A stretch of 13,450 nt of DNA, from NCBI GenBank assembly GCA_009776995.1, contig WRMR01000069.1, forward strand, positions 1-13,450. Reading direction: 5' to 3'. This document shows positions 7,551 to 13,450 of the stretch, in pieces. Source of the DNA: Planctomycetaceae bacterium. GTDB taxonomy: Bacteria; Planctomycetota; Planctomycetia; Pirellulales; Thermoguttaceae. Position 1 is the stretch's first letter, and each line of letters starts with the position of its first letter. Under the pieces are notes generated by a model that was not told where the DNA came from, ran no database searches, and saw only the letters and a list, made by a program, of their open reading frames with translations. The position numbers were made by a program, and so were the translations under genes.

Positions 7551-7610
7551 CACCACAAAGGTACTGAAAAACCTGAAACGCACGGGGATTCACCTCCGTG
7601 CCTTTGGTGT
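7551..7610. repeat. Nested inverted repeat of the CCTTTGTGGTG type
   Basis: The inner stem GCACGGGG (7580-7587) pairs with CTCCGTGC (7594-7601) around a six-base loop with one wobble. The outer arms CACCACAAAGG (7551-7561) and CCTTTGGTG (7602-7610) pair with a two-base bulge. Read on the minus strand the outer arm is CCTTTGTGGTG, like the repeat at 311-340. It lies in the 330-bp gap between the pump and the protease genes, where no other gene is supported. Confidence 0.5.
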
Positions 7611-7646
7611 TTCCGTGTGAAGCATAAACAACTTTTTTGCCTTTTT

Positions 7647-7725
7647 GTAAAATTTTACCTAAAATGGCATTGCATAAGAACGGCAATATTTGGTAAAAAT
7701 AGGGTATCCGTTCACATTTACCAAA
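7647..7725 (+). promoter_or_regulatory. Candidate promoter and operator region of the protease gene
   Basis: TTGCAT (7670-7675) and TAAAAA (7694-7699) are 18 bases apart and could be a sigma-70-type promoter. Around them lie GTAAAATTTTAC (7647-7658), a perfect 12-bp palindrome, and a 9-bp inverted repeat, TTTGGTAAA (7689-7697) with TTTACCAAA (7717-7725). The hexamer TTTACC thus occurs three times in about 70 bp, once reversed. This could be a regulator binding region, but the sequence is AT-rich and chance is a real alternative. Confidence 0.35.
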
Positions 7726-7745
7726 CAACTCGAGGATTTTGTCTG

Positions 7746-9956
7746 ATGATGAAACAATTTTTCTCCCCAAAAACGGCCTGGTGCTGGTTGATTCTGGTTG
7801 CAACATTGGTCGCGACTCCTTTTCTTTTGACACATGTTGCCTGTAATGCGGCGACGAACCTCCAGGGAAGCCCGGCCGTCGCGGACGAACTGAAACCGAC
7901 GACAACCGACGGTCTGATTGGCCGGCTGGTCGCCTTGCGAATGCCGCGTGAGCATATTTCCAAGCATCCGCTGGATGAAACCATCTCCCAACGGGCGTTC
8001 GACCTGTATCTCAAATCGCTGGATCCGCTGAAATACTATTTTTATCAGTCGGACATCGACGAATTCAAAAAATATGAAACGGAGATATGCAAGCAATTGA
8101 CATCCGGCAAGGTTGACATCGGGTTCGAAATGTACAACCGTTTTCTGCAACGTTTCGATGAACGAACAGCCATGGCTGAAGAAATCCTCAAATCGCCGTT
8201 GGATTTCACCGTCCATGAAGATTATGTCATTGACAAGGATTTGGTGACTTATCCGAAAACCAAAGAGGAAGCCTTCGACCGTTGCCAGAAAAAGGTCAAA
8301 TTTGACATCCTCAAACTGAAAGCCGACAACCGTGATTTTCTCGAAAAGAAAAACGGTGACTCGGAAGCGACCAATTCCTCACGGGCCAGGGCCATGGAGG
8401 ATCCGATCACCCGTCTTGAACGGCGTTATGAAAGCACGAAAAAACGGGTTCACTTGACCAATAACGATGAAGTGCTGGAACTCTATCTCTCGGCCGTCAC
8501 CGGGGCTTATGATCCCCACAGCAGTTACATGTCCCAAACCTCCTACCTGGATTTCATGGATCGCATGGGACTCGACTTGGAAGGGATCGGAGCTTCGCTC
8601 ACGTCGGAAGACGGCATTACAACCATCAAACAGATCATCTCCGGCGGTCCGGCGGACAAGGACGGTCGCCTGAAAATCGATGATAAAATTTTGGGGGTCG
8701 CCCAGGGAAAAGACGGAGAACTTGAAGATGTCGTTGACATGAAACTCAACGACGTCGTCCAGAAAATTCGCGGAAAACGGGGTACAACGGTTCGACTCCA
8801 GATTTTGCCCGACGATGGTTCAGGGCTCAAGATCATCGAACTTGTTCGTGAAAAAATAGAATTGGAAGACAGCCAGGCCCAGCAGGTGATCTTTGAAGCC
8901 GGAACCAAAAACGATGGCACACCCTATCGCGTCGGGGTGATCGACCTGCCCAGTTTTTATCTGGATATGAAAGCCGCCGAGCGGGGTGACCGCAACCCGA
9001 AACGCACGGTGACGGATGTACGGGCTCTTCTTGAAAAATTCAACGAGCAAAATGTCGATGTCGTTGTGATTGACTTGAGCAAGAACGGCGGCGGCTCTTT
9101 GCCTGAAGCGGTCGAGTTGACCGGACTGTTTATCGAATTGGGGCCGGTTGTCCAGCTCAAACGCACTGACGAACCCCGGGCCAGGCCGCTCACCGACCCC
9201 GATCCGAGTATTTCCTGGACGGGTCCGCTGGTTGTTGTCACGAGCAAGTTCAGTGCCAGTGCCAGCGAGATTTTTGCCGGTGCGATTAAGGATTACAAAC
9301 GCGGCATTGTTGTCGGAGATTCCCGCACACATGGCAAAGGCAGCGTCCAGGCTGTGCAACCCTTGTCCCGGCAAGCGTTGCTTGGCGGTCTGAATAACCC
9401 GCCGGAATACGGAACTTTGAGATTGACGATCCAGCAATACTATTTGCCCGCCGGGACTTCCCCGCAAGTCAACGGGGTGGCGGCGGATGTGGTCATTCCC
9501 TCCTTGACGGACCACATTAAGGATATTTGCGAGTCGGATTTGGATTATCATCTGCCTTACGACGAAGTCCCGTCAAGCAATTATCCCGATTTTGGTTATG
9601 TCACGCCGGAAATCATCAAACAATTGCAGGCGGGTTCCGAACGCCGCGTCGCCGACAACACCGATTTCCAACGGATCAACAAGAATATTCAAACGTTCAT
9701 TGAAATGAAAGATCGTCCCTCGATTCCGCTCAACGAAGAAGCCTACAACGCGGACAGAGCCAGATTCGACGCCGACAAGGAAGAGCAGGATAAACTGGAA
9801 AAGATCGTCAACAGTAGCTCAAAAATCAAGCGGGATTATTACCTCGACGAGGTAATGAACATCGCGATTGATTATGTGCAAGCACTCCAGGAAGCGGGGT
9901 TCACGCTCAAGAAACCAACGTCGCCGGCAAGCCGTTCGAGCCGGATTTTCTTGTAA
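7746..9956 (+). CDS. prc: Tail-specific C-terminal processing protease, family S41 (Prc/Tsp)
   Basis: A secreted serine protease that recognises and degrades or trims proteins from their C-terminus, probably in the periplasm. The 736 residues have a signal peptide (cleavage near ACNA/ATN, residue 35), an N-terminal helical region, the DPHSSYMS motif (from D256), a PDZ domain (about 276-355) and the S41 core with KNGGGS (446-451). The catalytic centre is FSASASEIF with S505 as nucleophile, D516, and K531 in HGKGSVQ. The long C-terminal arm is typical of Prc and not of short CtpA. The Ser-Lys spacing is 26, one more than the 25 I recall for E. coli Tsp. The frame stays open upstream to 7500, but the start at 7746 is chosen because GAGGA (7732-7736) precedes it and the signal peptide follows at once. 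No substrate or regulator gene is adjacent. Confidence 0.94.
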   Translation: MMKQFFSPKTAWCWLILVATLVATPFLLTHVACNAATNLQGSPAVADELKPTTTDGLIGRLVALRMPREHISKHPLDETISQRAFDLYLKSLDPLKYYFYQSDIDEFKKYETEICKQLTSGKVDIGFEMYNRFLQRFDERTAMAEEILKSPLDFTVHEDYVIDKDLVTYPKTKEEAFDRCQKKVKFDILKLKADNRDFLEKKNGDSEATNSSRARAMEDPITRLERRYESTKKRVHLTNNDEVLELYLSAVTGAYDPHSSYMSQTSYLDFMDRMGLDLEGIGASLTSEDGITTIKQIISGGPADKDGRLKIDDKILGVAQGKDGELEDVVDMKLNDVVQKIRGKRGTTVRLQILPDDGSGLKIIELVREKIELEDSQAQQVIFEAGTKNDGTPYRVGVIDLPSFYLDMKAAERGDRNPKRTVTDVRALLEKFNEQNVDVVVIDLSKNGGGSLPEAVELTGLFIELGPVVQLKRTDEPRARPLTDPDPSISWTGPLVVVTSKFSASASEIFAGAIKDYKRGIVVGDSRTHGKGSVQAVQPLSRQALLGGLNNPPEYGTLRLTIQQYYLPAGTSPQVNGVAADVVIPSLTDHIKDICESDLDYHLPYDEVPSSNYPDFGYVTPEIIKQLQAGSERRVADNTDFQRINKNIQTFIEMKDRPSIPLNEEAYNADRARFDADKEEQDKLEKIVNSSSKIKRDYYLDEVMNIAIDYVQALQEAGFTLKKPTSPASRSSRIFL

Positions 9957-9958
9957 TC

Positions 9959-10026
9959 ATCAGAGCCGTGACAGTTATGGAGCGGTTTTTCCCATTTGAC
10001 TGTTCCGTAACCGTCGCGTCTCTGAT
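9959..10026. repeat. Large dispersed hairpin repeat, copy B
   Basis: Arms 9959-9981 and 10004-10026 pair over 23 positions with two wobbles and two mismatches, around a 22-base loop that contains TTTTTCCC. It begins two bases after the protease stop codon. As with copy A it sits directly behind a gene, and its core (9961-9986) matches copy A at 21 of 26 positions. It may act as an mRNA 3'-end structure. Confidence 0.75.
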
Positions 10027-10028
10027 TC

Positions 10029-10054
10029 GGTGGCCACGGTGTGACCGCCTTGCC
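10029..10054. repeat. Palindromic dispersed repeat, copy 2
   Basis: This matches 275-300 at 22 of 26 positions, the four differences all being C/T changes, so the hairpin is weakened but still recognisable (GGTGGCCAC against GTGACCGCC). It follows hairpin copy B after two bases. The upstream extension of the phosphoesterase reading frame falls in it, which argues against a start there. Confidence 0.7.
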
Positions 10055-10088
10055 TGATTCGTTCGCCCTGACTGTGAAACGGCTTACC

Positions 10089-10577
10089 ATGTACCTTGGC
10101 GTTATCAGCGACACGCACAGCAATATCCTTCTCGCGCATCAGGCAATGCTCGTCTTCCGCGAATTTGAAGTTGAGCGGATCATTCATTGCGGCGACGTTG
10201 GTACGGTGGCGGTCTTGTCACAATTCGCCGGAACGCCAGTCGATTTCGTACTCGGTAACTGCGACTGGGGCGAAGCGGACTATCGCACAGTTCTCGAACC
10301 GGGCCGTGTCACCTGTCACGGGCAGTTCGGCCATGTCACGCTTGCGGACATCAAGATCGCTTTCATGCACGGGCACGACCAACGCCGCTTCGACCGCGAA
10401 ACGTCTTCCGGTCAGTGGGACATACTCTGCTACGGCCACACACACGAATCGTCTCTCTGGATGGGTTGCGACCAAACCATCGTCCTGAACCCCGGCGCGT
10501 TACACCGTGTTGCCACGCCTAACGTTGCCATTGTCAAACTCCCCGAAAGGGATGTGACGCTTATGAAACTCAAGTGA
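10089..10577 (+). CDS. Metallophosphoesterase of the YfcE/MJ0936 type
   Basis: A small cytoplasmic calcineurin-like phosphodiesterase or phosphatase that uses two metal ions; the physiological substrate is unknown for many members of this family. The 162-residue protein carries the complete set of metal-binding motifs: SDTHSN (D8, H10), HCGDVG (D36), LGNCDWG (N57), MHGH (H94, H96) and YGHTHE (H117, H119), then LNPGAL. Length and order fit the family. An in-frame GTG at 10041 exists, but the conserved beta-strand YLGVISDTH begins right after the ATG at 10089 and the upstream part is repeat sequence, so 10089 is preferred. There is no clear ribosome binding site, so the start is less certain than the product. 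It converges on epmA with 47 bases between the two stops, where a five-base stem (10604-10608 with 10614-10618) is the only structure seen. Confidence 0.9.
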   Translation: MYLGVISDTHSNILLAHQAMLVFREFEVERIIHCGDVGTVAVLSQFAGTPVDFVLGNCDWGEADYRTVLEPGRVTCHGQFGHVTLADIKIAFMHGHDQRRFDRETSSGQWDILCYGHTHESSLWMGCDQTIVLNPGALHRVATPNVAIVKLPERDVTLMKLK

Positions 10578-10624
10578 TTCGTGTGAATCCGGCTGCCATT
10601 TCCTGCTTGTTGGAAGCACCATCG

Positions 10625-11719
10625 TCACGCTCTGTCCCACGGGAAGGCAATCACATCGGCAATGTTACGCGTTTGCAGGGCCGCCATGACGAGGCGGTCG
10701 AGTCCCATCGCACAGCCGCAACAAGGCGGCAGACCATGACGCATTGCGTCGAGCAGACGACTTTCTTCCGGCAAGGGGGCATTGCCGTCGGCGATCCGCA
10801 AAGCATTGATGAGCCGGATGCGTTCGAGCAAAACATTCGCATCAAGCAATTCGTGGTAGCCGTTGGCCAGTTCCAGCCCATCGACGAACAACTCGAAACG
10901 CTCGGACACGTCGAATTCGCCGGACGCATCAATAATTCTCCGCGTTTGAGCCAATTGCGATTGCGTGGCAAGATAGTCAATGACAATCACCGGGTTTCGG
11001 GCTTCAGGCTTCGGACTTCGGACTTCGGGTTCCGTTTCGACCCCTTCTCCTGAAGCTTGAAACCTGAAGTTTGAGGCCTGAATGCGTTCGGAAAAAATCA
11101 GATCAACCCAGTTTTCGCGATCATGTTCTGCCAAGCCGAACGATTCGGGAAACGCAATCCCCGATCTGATTGCGTAGTCCCGCAATTGTCCGCAATCGGC
11201 CGTGTGCGGGTTAAGTCCAATATGTTCTGCAAATAATTGGCGGAACGTCACGACGTTTGCCTTGCCGCGCTGGAGAACGGCGTCGGCCAAATCACTCAAC
11301 AACGCAACGCCTGCCTCGTAATCGTCGCCTGTGCGGTACCATTCGAGCATCGTGAATTCCGGGTTGTGCATTTGTCCAAAATCGCCGCGACGAAAAACCC
11401 GTCCGATTTGAAAAATGGCGTTTGCCCCGGCGGCAATCATGCGTTTCATCGCAAATTCGGGCGAGGTTTGCAGATAAAACGGTTGGTCGCCGCCGACCGG
11501 CACGGCAAACGGTTCGAGATAACGATCAACCACCGTATCACGCGACAGCACCGGCGTTTCGACTTCGAGAAAGCCGCGTGATTCAAAGAATTCGCGCACT
11601 CGCCGGATGATGGCCGCCCGTTCCCGGAGCCGCTCGAGTGATGCCGTCGGGAAAAAAGAATCAGGGGAAGCAAGTCCGTCCCCTGCGACACTCTGCACTC
11701 TGCCCCCTGCACTCTGCAC
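10625..11719 (-). CDS. epmA: EF-P lysine ligase EpmA (PoxA/GenX), with repeat-derived insertion
   Basis: A class II lysyl-tRNA synthetase-like enzyme without a tRNA-binding domain, which attaches (beta-)lysine to a lysine of elongation factor P. The 364-residue product matches E. coli EpmA as I recall it along the whole length: RAAIIRRVREFFESRGFLEVETP (35-56), LQTSPEFAMKRM, MHNPEFTMLEWYR (117-129), GLELANGYHEL (281-291), CGCAMGLDRLVM (335-346) and the end VIAFPWDRA. Residues about 213-242 have no counterpart of that length in E. coli (about 20 extra) and are encoded by heptamer repeats. The best start is GTG at 11719, five bases after the stop of the upstream gene, suggesting translational coupling; another GTG lies at 11698. 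The first ten residues are also repeat-encoded. No EF-P or EpmB gene is in the window. Confidence 0.92.
   Translation of the reverse strand: MQSAGGRVQSVAGDGLASPDSFFPTASLERLRERAAIIRRVREFFESRGFLEVETPVLSRDTVVDRYLEPFAVPVGGDQPFYLQTSPEFAMKRMIAAGANAIFQIGRVFRRGDFGQMHNPEFTMLEWYRTGDDYEAGVALLSDLADAVLQRGKANVVTFRQLFAEHIGLNPHTADCGQLRDYAIRSGIAFPESFGLAEHDRENWVDLIFSERIQASNFRFQASGEGVETEPEVRSPKPEARNPVIVIDYLATQSQLAQTRRIIDASGEFDVSERFELFVDGLELANGYHELLDANVLLERIRLINALRIADGNAPLPEESRLLDAMRHGLPPCCGCAMGLDRLVMAALQTRNIADVIAFPWDRA
10993..11082. repeat. Two heptanucleotide repeat tracts in opposite orientation inside epmA
   Basis: Plus-strand block 1 (10993-11034) is six consecutive heptamers: GGTTTCG, GGCTTCA, GGCTTCG, GACTTCG, GACTTCG, GGTTCCG. 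Block 2 (11048-11082) is five: TCCTGAA, GCTTGAA, ACCTGAA, GTTTGAG, GCCTGAA. Block 2 is block 1 reversed (GCCTGAA against TTCRGRC), so the pair can form an imperfect hairpin around a 13-base centre. The period of 7 is not a multiple of 3, so the protein (residues about 213-242) shows no clean repeat, yet the frame is kept. The matching part of E. coli EpmA is a short connection before the PASQASLAQ segment. Confidence 0.85.
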
Positions 11720-11723
11720 TGAT
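11689..11723. repeat. Heptanucleotide repeat tract at the epmA start
   Basis: Consecutive plus-strand heptamers CACTCTG, CACTCTG, CCCCCTG, CACTCTG and the partial CACTGAT. On the minus strand this is GTGCAGA repeated. It supplies both candidate GTG start codons of epmA (11719 and 11698) and the first ten or so residues. Its sequence differs from the heptamers at 10993-11082, but the period is the same. Confidence 0.8.
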
Positions 11724-11724
11724 T

Positions 11725-12987
11725 TTACCGTCTGTTATAATTGGCAAATGTTTTTGGCACATCCATCGGTTCCGGCACAGGGAGCAGGGGGATATTCATA
11801 ATGCTGTTTCCCGGCAGGAATGGTTCGTCCGGCGCAGAGCGGCGCACTTCCTGATCGACGAGGAACTTGCCTCCGGAAATGGGAACCATTTTGGGATTCC
11901 AGGTAAACGTTGCAAAAATATCAGCGATTTCAGGGTGAAATTCAACCACATCGCCGTTGCGGTCGGTTTTTCCCAGCGTATTGAAGCTGCCGACGGTGAC
12001 GATGCTTCTCGTGCGGTCATGGAACGTGTAGGCCTCGTACCCTTTTTCACGAAGGGCATGACAAACGGTTTCCGCCTTGTCTCCGGCCCTGGCAAGTTGC
12101 TCGGATTGATGAAGCTTGCTTTCATTCTTGGCCGCTTCTTCGATTCCTTTGGGATCGGCAATGACAAAACCCCGGTATTCCGCAACTTTGATCGTGTGTT
12201 TGCCCGGACAACGCAACAGACTGTATCGCGAATCCGCGTTCAACTTTTGCACGAAGTCATCGACACGGTTGGAAAAATATTCCGTCGGCAGAACCGGGTT
12301 GGGACACTTGATCGCCATTTCCAATGGACGGACACTGTTTTTGCCGTACTCCCGGATGCTGAACCGCTGCAATTCGATCATCGTGGTTTTTGCGAAACCG
12401 CCTCCCGTCTGTTCGGCCAGGGCGATGTCCCGCTTCAACTGGGCGATGATACATTCCGGCTCAAGATTTTTGATCTTTTCAAACGTCTTGTTGATGTCTT
12501 TGTCGTCAATGGATTGGAAGTCGCCAACCAAAACGGCATATTCGTCGGTAACGCTTCCGTTGACAAATTTCGTTTTTTCCGAGGCATAGCGCGGCATAGA
12601 CAAAGGCGTATCCGCCATACCGGCTTGCACCAGAGCCTGACGGATTTCCAATTCGATTCTTTTGCTTTCGTCCTCTTGTTCAAGGCTTTTGGCGTAGTCG
12701 AATTTTTTGTGGTGGACGTAAGCCTTCATGCCGTGCTTTTGCCGCAATTCCAATGCCAAAGTCCGGGCGTCGTCACAGGCATTCGGTCCGTTATAGGATT
12801 TAACGTAAATCATCCATGGACCGTTTGTTTCATCAAGCGGATACTCGGCTTTGGGGTCGGCACTCACTTTTTCCCCGGAACCAAAAAATCCTTTGATCAG
12901 CGAACGCGGGCCGTCCGCATTGGCATTGAAAATCATGACACAAAACATGATCATCAAAACAATGATGACTCTTTTTAACTTGAGCAT
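11725..12987 (-). CDS. Secreted protein of unknown function with SPOR-like segments, conserved in planctomycetes
   Basis: The function is unknown. The 420-residue protein has a signal peptide (hydrophobic residues 7-20, cleavage at ANA/DG, residue 24) and no further membrane segment, so it is probably exported. It has segments resembling SPOR-type folds, a beta-strand followed by a helix rich in Ala/Leu and a second strand: GPWMIYVKSYNGPNACDDA to MKAYVHHK (56-94), YAVLVGDFQSIDD (150-162), and CPGKHTIKVAEYRG (260-273) leading to ALREKGYEAYTFHD and IVTVGSF (to 335). The tail is proline-rich (PLLPVPEPMDVP). I recall similar proteins in Pirellulales, with the same GPWMI, VLVGDF and IVTVGSF elements. 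SPOR domains bind denuded peptidoglycan, so an envelope role is a guess. The start at 12987 is preferred over 13059 because GAGGAAGG precedes it directly and the signal peptide follows. It is the first gene of a pair with epmA. Confidence 0.85.
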   Translation of the reverse strand: MLKLKRVIIVLMIMFCVMIFNANADGPRSLIKGFFGSGEKVSADPKAEYPLDETNGPWMIYVKSYNGPNACDDARTLALELRQKHGMKAYVHHKKFDYAKSLEQEDESKRIELEIRQALVQAGMADTPLSMPRYASEKTKFVNGSVTDEYAVLVGDFQSIDDKDINKTFEKIKNLEPECIIAQLKRDIALAEQTGGGFAKTTMIELQRFSIREYGKNSVRPLEMAIKCPNPVLPTEYFSNRVDDFVQKLNADSRYSLLRCPGKHTIKVAEYRGFVIADPKGIEEAAKNESKLHQSEQLARAGDKAETVCHALREKGYEAYTFHDRTRSIVTVGSFNTLGKTDRNGDVVEFHPEIADIFATFTWNPKMVPISGGKFLVDQEVRRSAPDEPFLPGNSIMNIPLLPVPEPMDVPKTFANYNRR

Positions 12988-13022
12988 CCCTTCCTCACAG
13001 TTCTTGATTTTTGGTTGCCAAA

Positions 13023-13051
13023 ATAGTAACATACCAGTTTCTTCCGCGCAA
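13023..13051 (-). promoter_or_regulatory. Candidate extended -10 promoter of the SPOR-like gene and epmA
   Basis: On the minus strand, TTGCGC (13051-13046) is followed after 17 bases by TACTAT (13028-13023), with TG one base before it, making TGTTACTAT, an extended -10 form. Transcription would begin near 13015, about 28 bases before the start codon at 12987. The -35 match is poor (3 of 6). Confidence 0.35.
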
Positions 13052-13064
13052 ATACTCACTTCCT

Positions 13065-13080
13065 GTTTTATCGGTAAAAC
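13065..13080. promoter_or_regulatory. Palindrome upstream of the SPOR-like gene
   Basis: GTTTTA and TAAAAC flank TCGG as a perfect 6-bp inverted repeat. It lies about 15 bases upstream of the predicted -35 element of the minus-strand promoter, where an activator could bind. It contains GGTAAA, the same hexamer that recurs upstream of the protease gene. Chance is possible in AT-rich sequence. Confidence 0.3.
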
Positions 13081-13122
13081 CTGTTGTCGGAATTAAGTAA
13101 AATGGCGGAATTTTGGCAATTA

Positions 13123-13170
13123 TCGCGACTGTAACGACAGAGTGGACGGATTTTTCCCGTTTGAGTTATC
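13123..13170. repeat. Degenerate relative of the large hairpin repeat
   Basis: CGCGACTGTAACGACAGAG and the following ACGGATTTTTCCCGTTTGA resemble the left arm and the loop of copy B (GCGGTTTTTCCCATTTGA at 9983-10000). The right arm is not recognisable, so this is probably a decayed or truncated copy. Confidence 0.4.
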
Positions 13171-13270
13171 CTCAAAAGTTGTGTATGGTTGAAAAGTCTT
13201 ATCTATTTACAAACGACCAACTCCCGGTGTATACCGTACAACGTCATGGACTTTGCATTTCGTCTGTGAA

Positions 13271-13299
13271 CTTTGTGCATTCCTTTGTGATCTTTGGAG
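13271..13299. repeat. CTTTGTG-type short repeat, degenerate
   Basis: CTTTGTG at 13271, CTTTGTGATCTTTGG from 13283. It aligns with CTTCGTGATCTTCGTGG at 311-340 with C/T changes and looks like a decayed member of the same family. Confidence 0.4.
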
Positions 13300-13325
13300 C
13301 CTTGCCAAAATAACATTTACAATTG

Positions 13326-13450
13326 CTACGATATTCTTTGTGAAATTTTGTAGTTCCATTTCCCCAAAACATCATTCCGTATGATGTTCAAGGTGTTGAG
13401 TTGTTCGTTGGTGATTTTTCGTTTTGTCGGATAATTATTGTGGTCTTCCA
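13326..13450 (-). CDS. C-terminal end of an ISAzo13-like transposase, cut by the right edge
   Basis: The minus strand is open from the right edge to a TAG at 13328-13326, giving 40 residues. They read EDHNNYPTKRKITN, then EQLNTLNIIRNDVLGKWNYKIS. This fits the C-terminus of ISAzo13-family transposases as I recall it: a YPTG-like turn, a K(I/V)(T/S)(D/N)E(E/Q) segment, then FHGEWNYTI. Here the usual His before the Gly is replaced (VLGKWNYKI), which may mean a diverged or inactive copy. The rest of the element lies outside the window. It is not followed by another gene; the next stop to the left is the SPOR-like gene start, 338 bases away. Identification rests on about 25 informative residues. 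Confidence 0.72.
   Translation of the reverse strand, partial: EDHNNYPTKRKITNEQLNTLNIIRNDVLGKWNYKISQRIS

Larger units (their letters stand above)
12988..13325. other. Non-coding region between the SPOR-like gene and the transposase end
   Basis: It holds a candidate minus-strand promoter, a palindrome, a degenerate hairpin-repeat copy and a CTTTGTG-type repeat. Short plus-strand reading frames here show no ribosome binding site or recognisable product. I could not identify the inverted terminal repeat of the insertion sequence. Confidence 0.6.

Noticed and set aside
4311..7583. Long minus-strand frames opposite the pump gene
   Set aside because: They overlap an intact RND transporter and encode low-complexity His/Arg/Asn-rich sequence without known motifs.
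7500..7745. Upstream extension of the protease gene by 82 codons
   Set aside because: It would run through repeat and promoter sequence and bury the signal peptide; the start at 7746 has a ribosome binding site.
10576..10589. Small stem GATTC-GTGT-GAATC at the phosphoesterase stop as a terminator
   Set aside because: Only five pairs, overlapping the stop codon, and no T run follows.
11638..12978. A 446-codon plus-strand frame opposite the SPOR-like gene
   Set aside because: The minus strand has a ribosome binding site, signal peptide and conserved segments; the plus frame begins in epmA and in heptamer repeats.
12988..13059. Upstream extension of the SPOR-like gene by 24 codons
   Set aside because: It would place 24 residues before a clear signal peptide and cover the predicted promoter; GAGGAAGG sits directly before the start at 12987.

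Overview
The window looks like a chromosomal segment of a Planctomycetota bacterium, probably of the Pirellulales type with intermediate GC. Three things suggest this. A secreted protein of unknown function (11725-12987, minus) resembles one I recall as conserved in planctomycetes. A hairpin repeat with the core CAGAGCCGYGAC recurs between genes, as I recall it does in planctomycete genomes. An ISAzo13-like transposase end lies at the right edge. The taxonomic call is inference and partly recall; no search was run.

Layout. 1-228 is a tandem array of a 21-bp unit that runs off the left edge. 229-550 is non-coding, with a palindromic repeat, a TTCGTGG-type repeat, a GC-rich stem-loop and a likely promoter. 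551-2713 (+) is a secreted GH36 alpha-galactosidase. 2714-3021 is an AT-rich promoter region. 3022-4248 and 4275-7415 (+) form a two-gene efflux operon: a membrane-fusion lipoprotein and an HAE1-type RND pump. 7416-7745 carries a large hairpin repeat, a second nested hairpin and the promoter region of 7746-9956 (+), a Prc/Tsp-type periplasmic protease. A second copy of the large hairpin repeat follows it. 10089-10577 (+) is a small YfcE/MJ0936-type metallophosphoesterase. It converges on a minus-strand pair: the SPOR-like secreted protein (11725-12987), then epmA (10625-11719), which begins 5 bases after its neighbour's stop. 12988-13325 is non-coding, and 13326-13450 is the last 40 codons of a transposase on the minus strand.

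How the genes fit together. Most of the products act at the cell envelope: a secreted glycosidase, a tripartite-type pump lacking its outer-membrane channel here, a periplasmic processing protease and a secreted unknown. epmA (lysylation of elongation factor P) and the phosphoesterase are cytoplasmic. Apart from the efflux pair and the minus-strand pair, the genes look like independent transcription units.

The most unusual content is the repeats. The window holds at least five kinds of short repeat. Two separate heptanucleotide tracts lie inside epmA. One pair of tracts, in opposite orientations, has been absorbed in frame and encodes an extra loop of about 20-30 residues. Another tract forms the start region of the gene. 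I found no CRISPR array, tRNA, rRNA or recognisable defence system.
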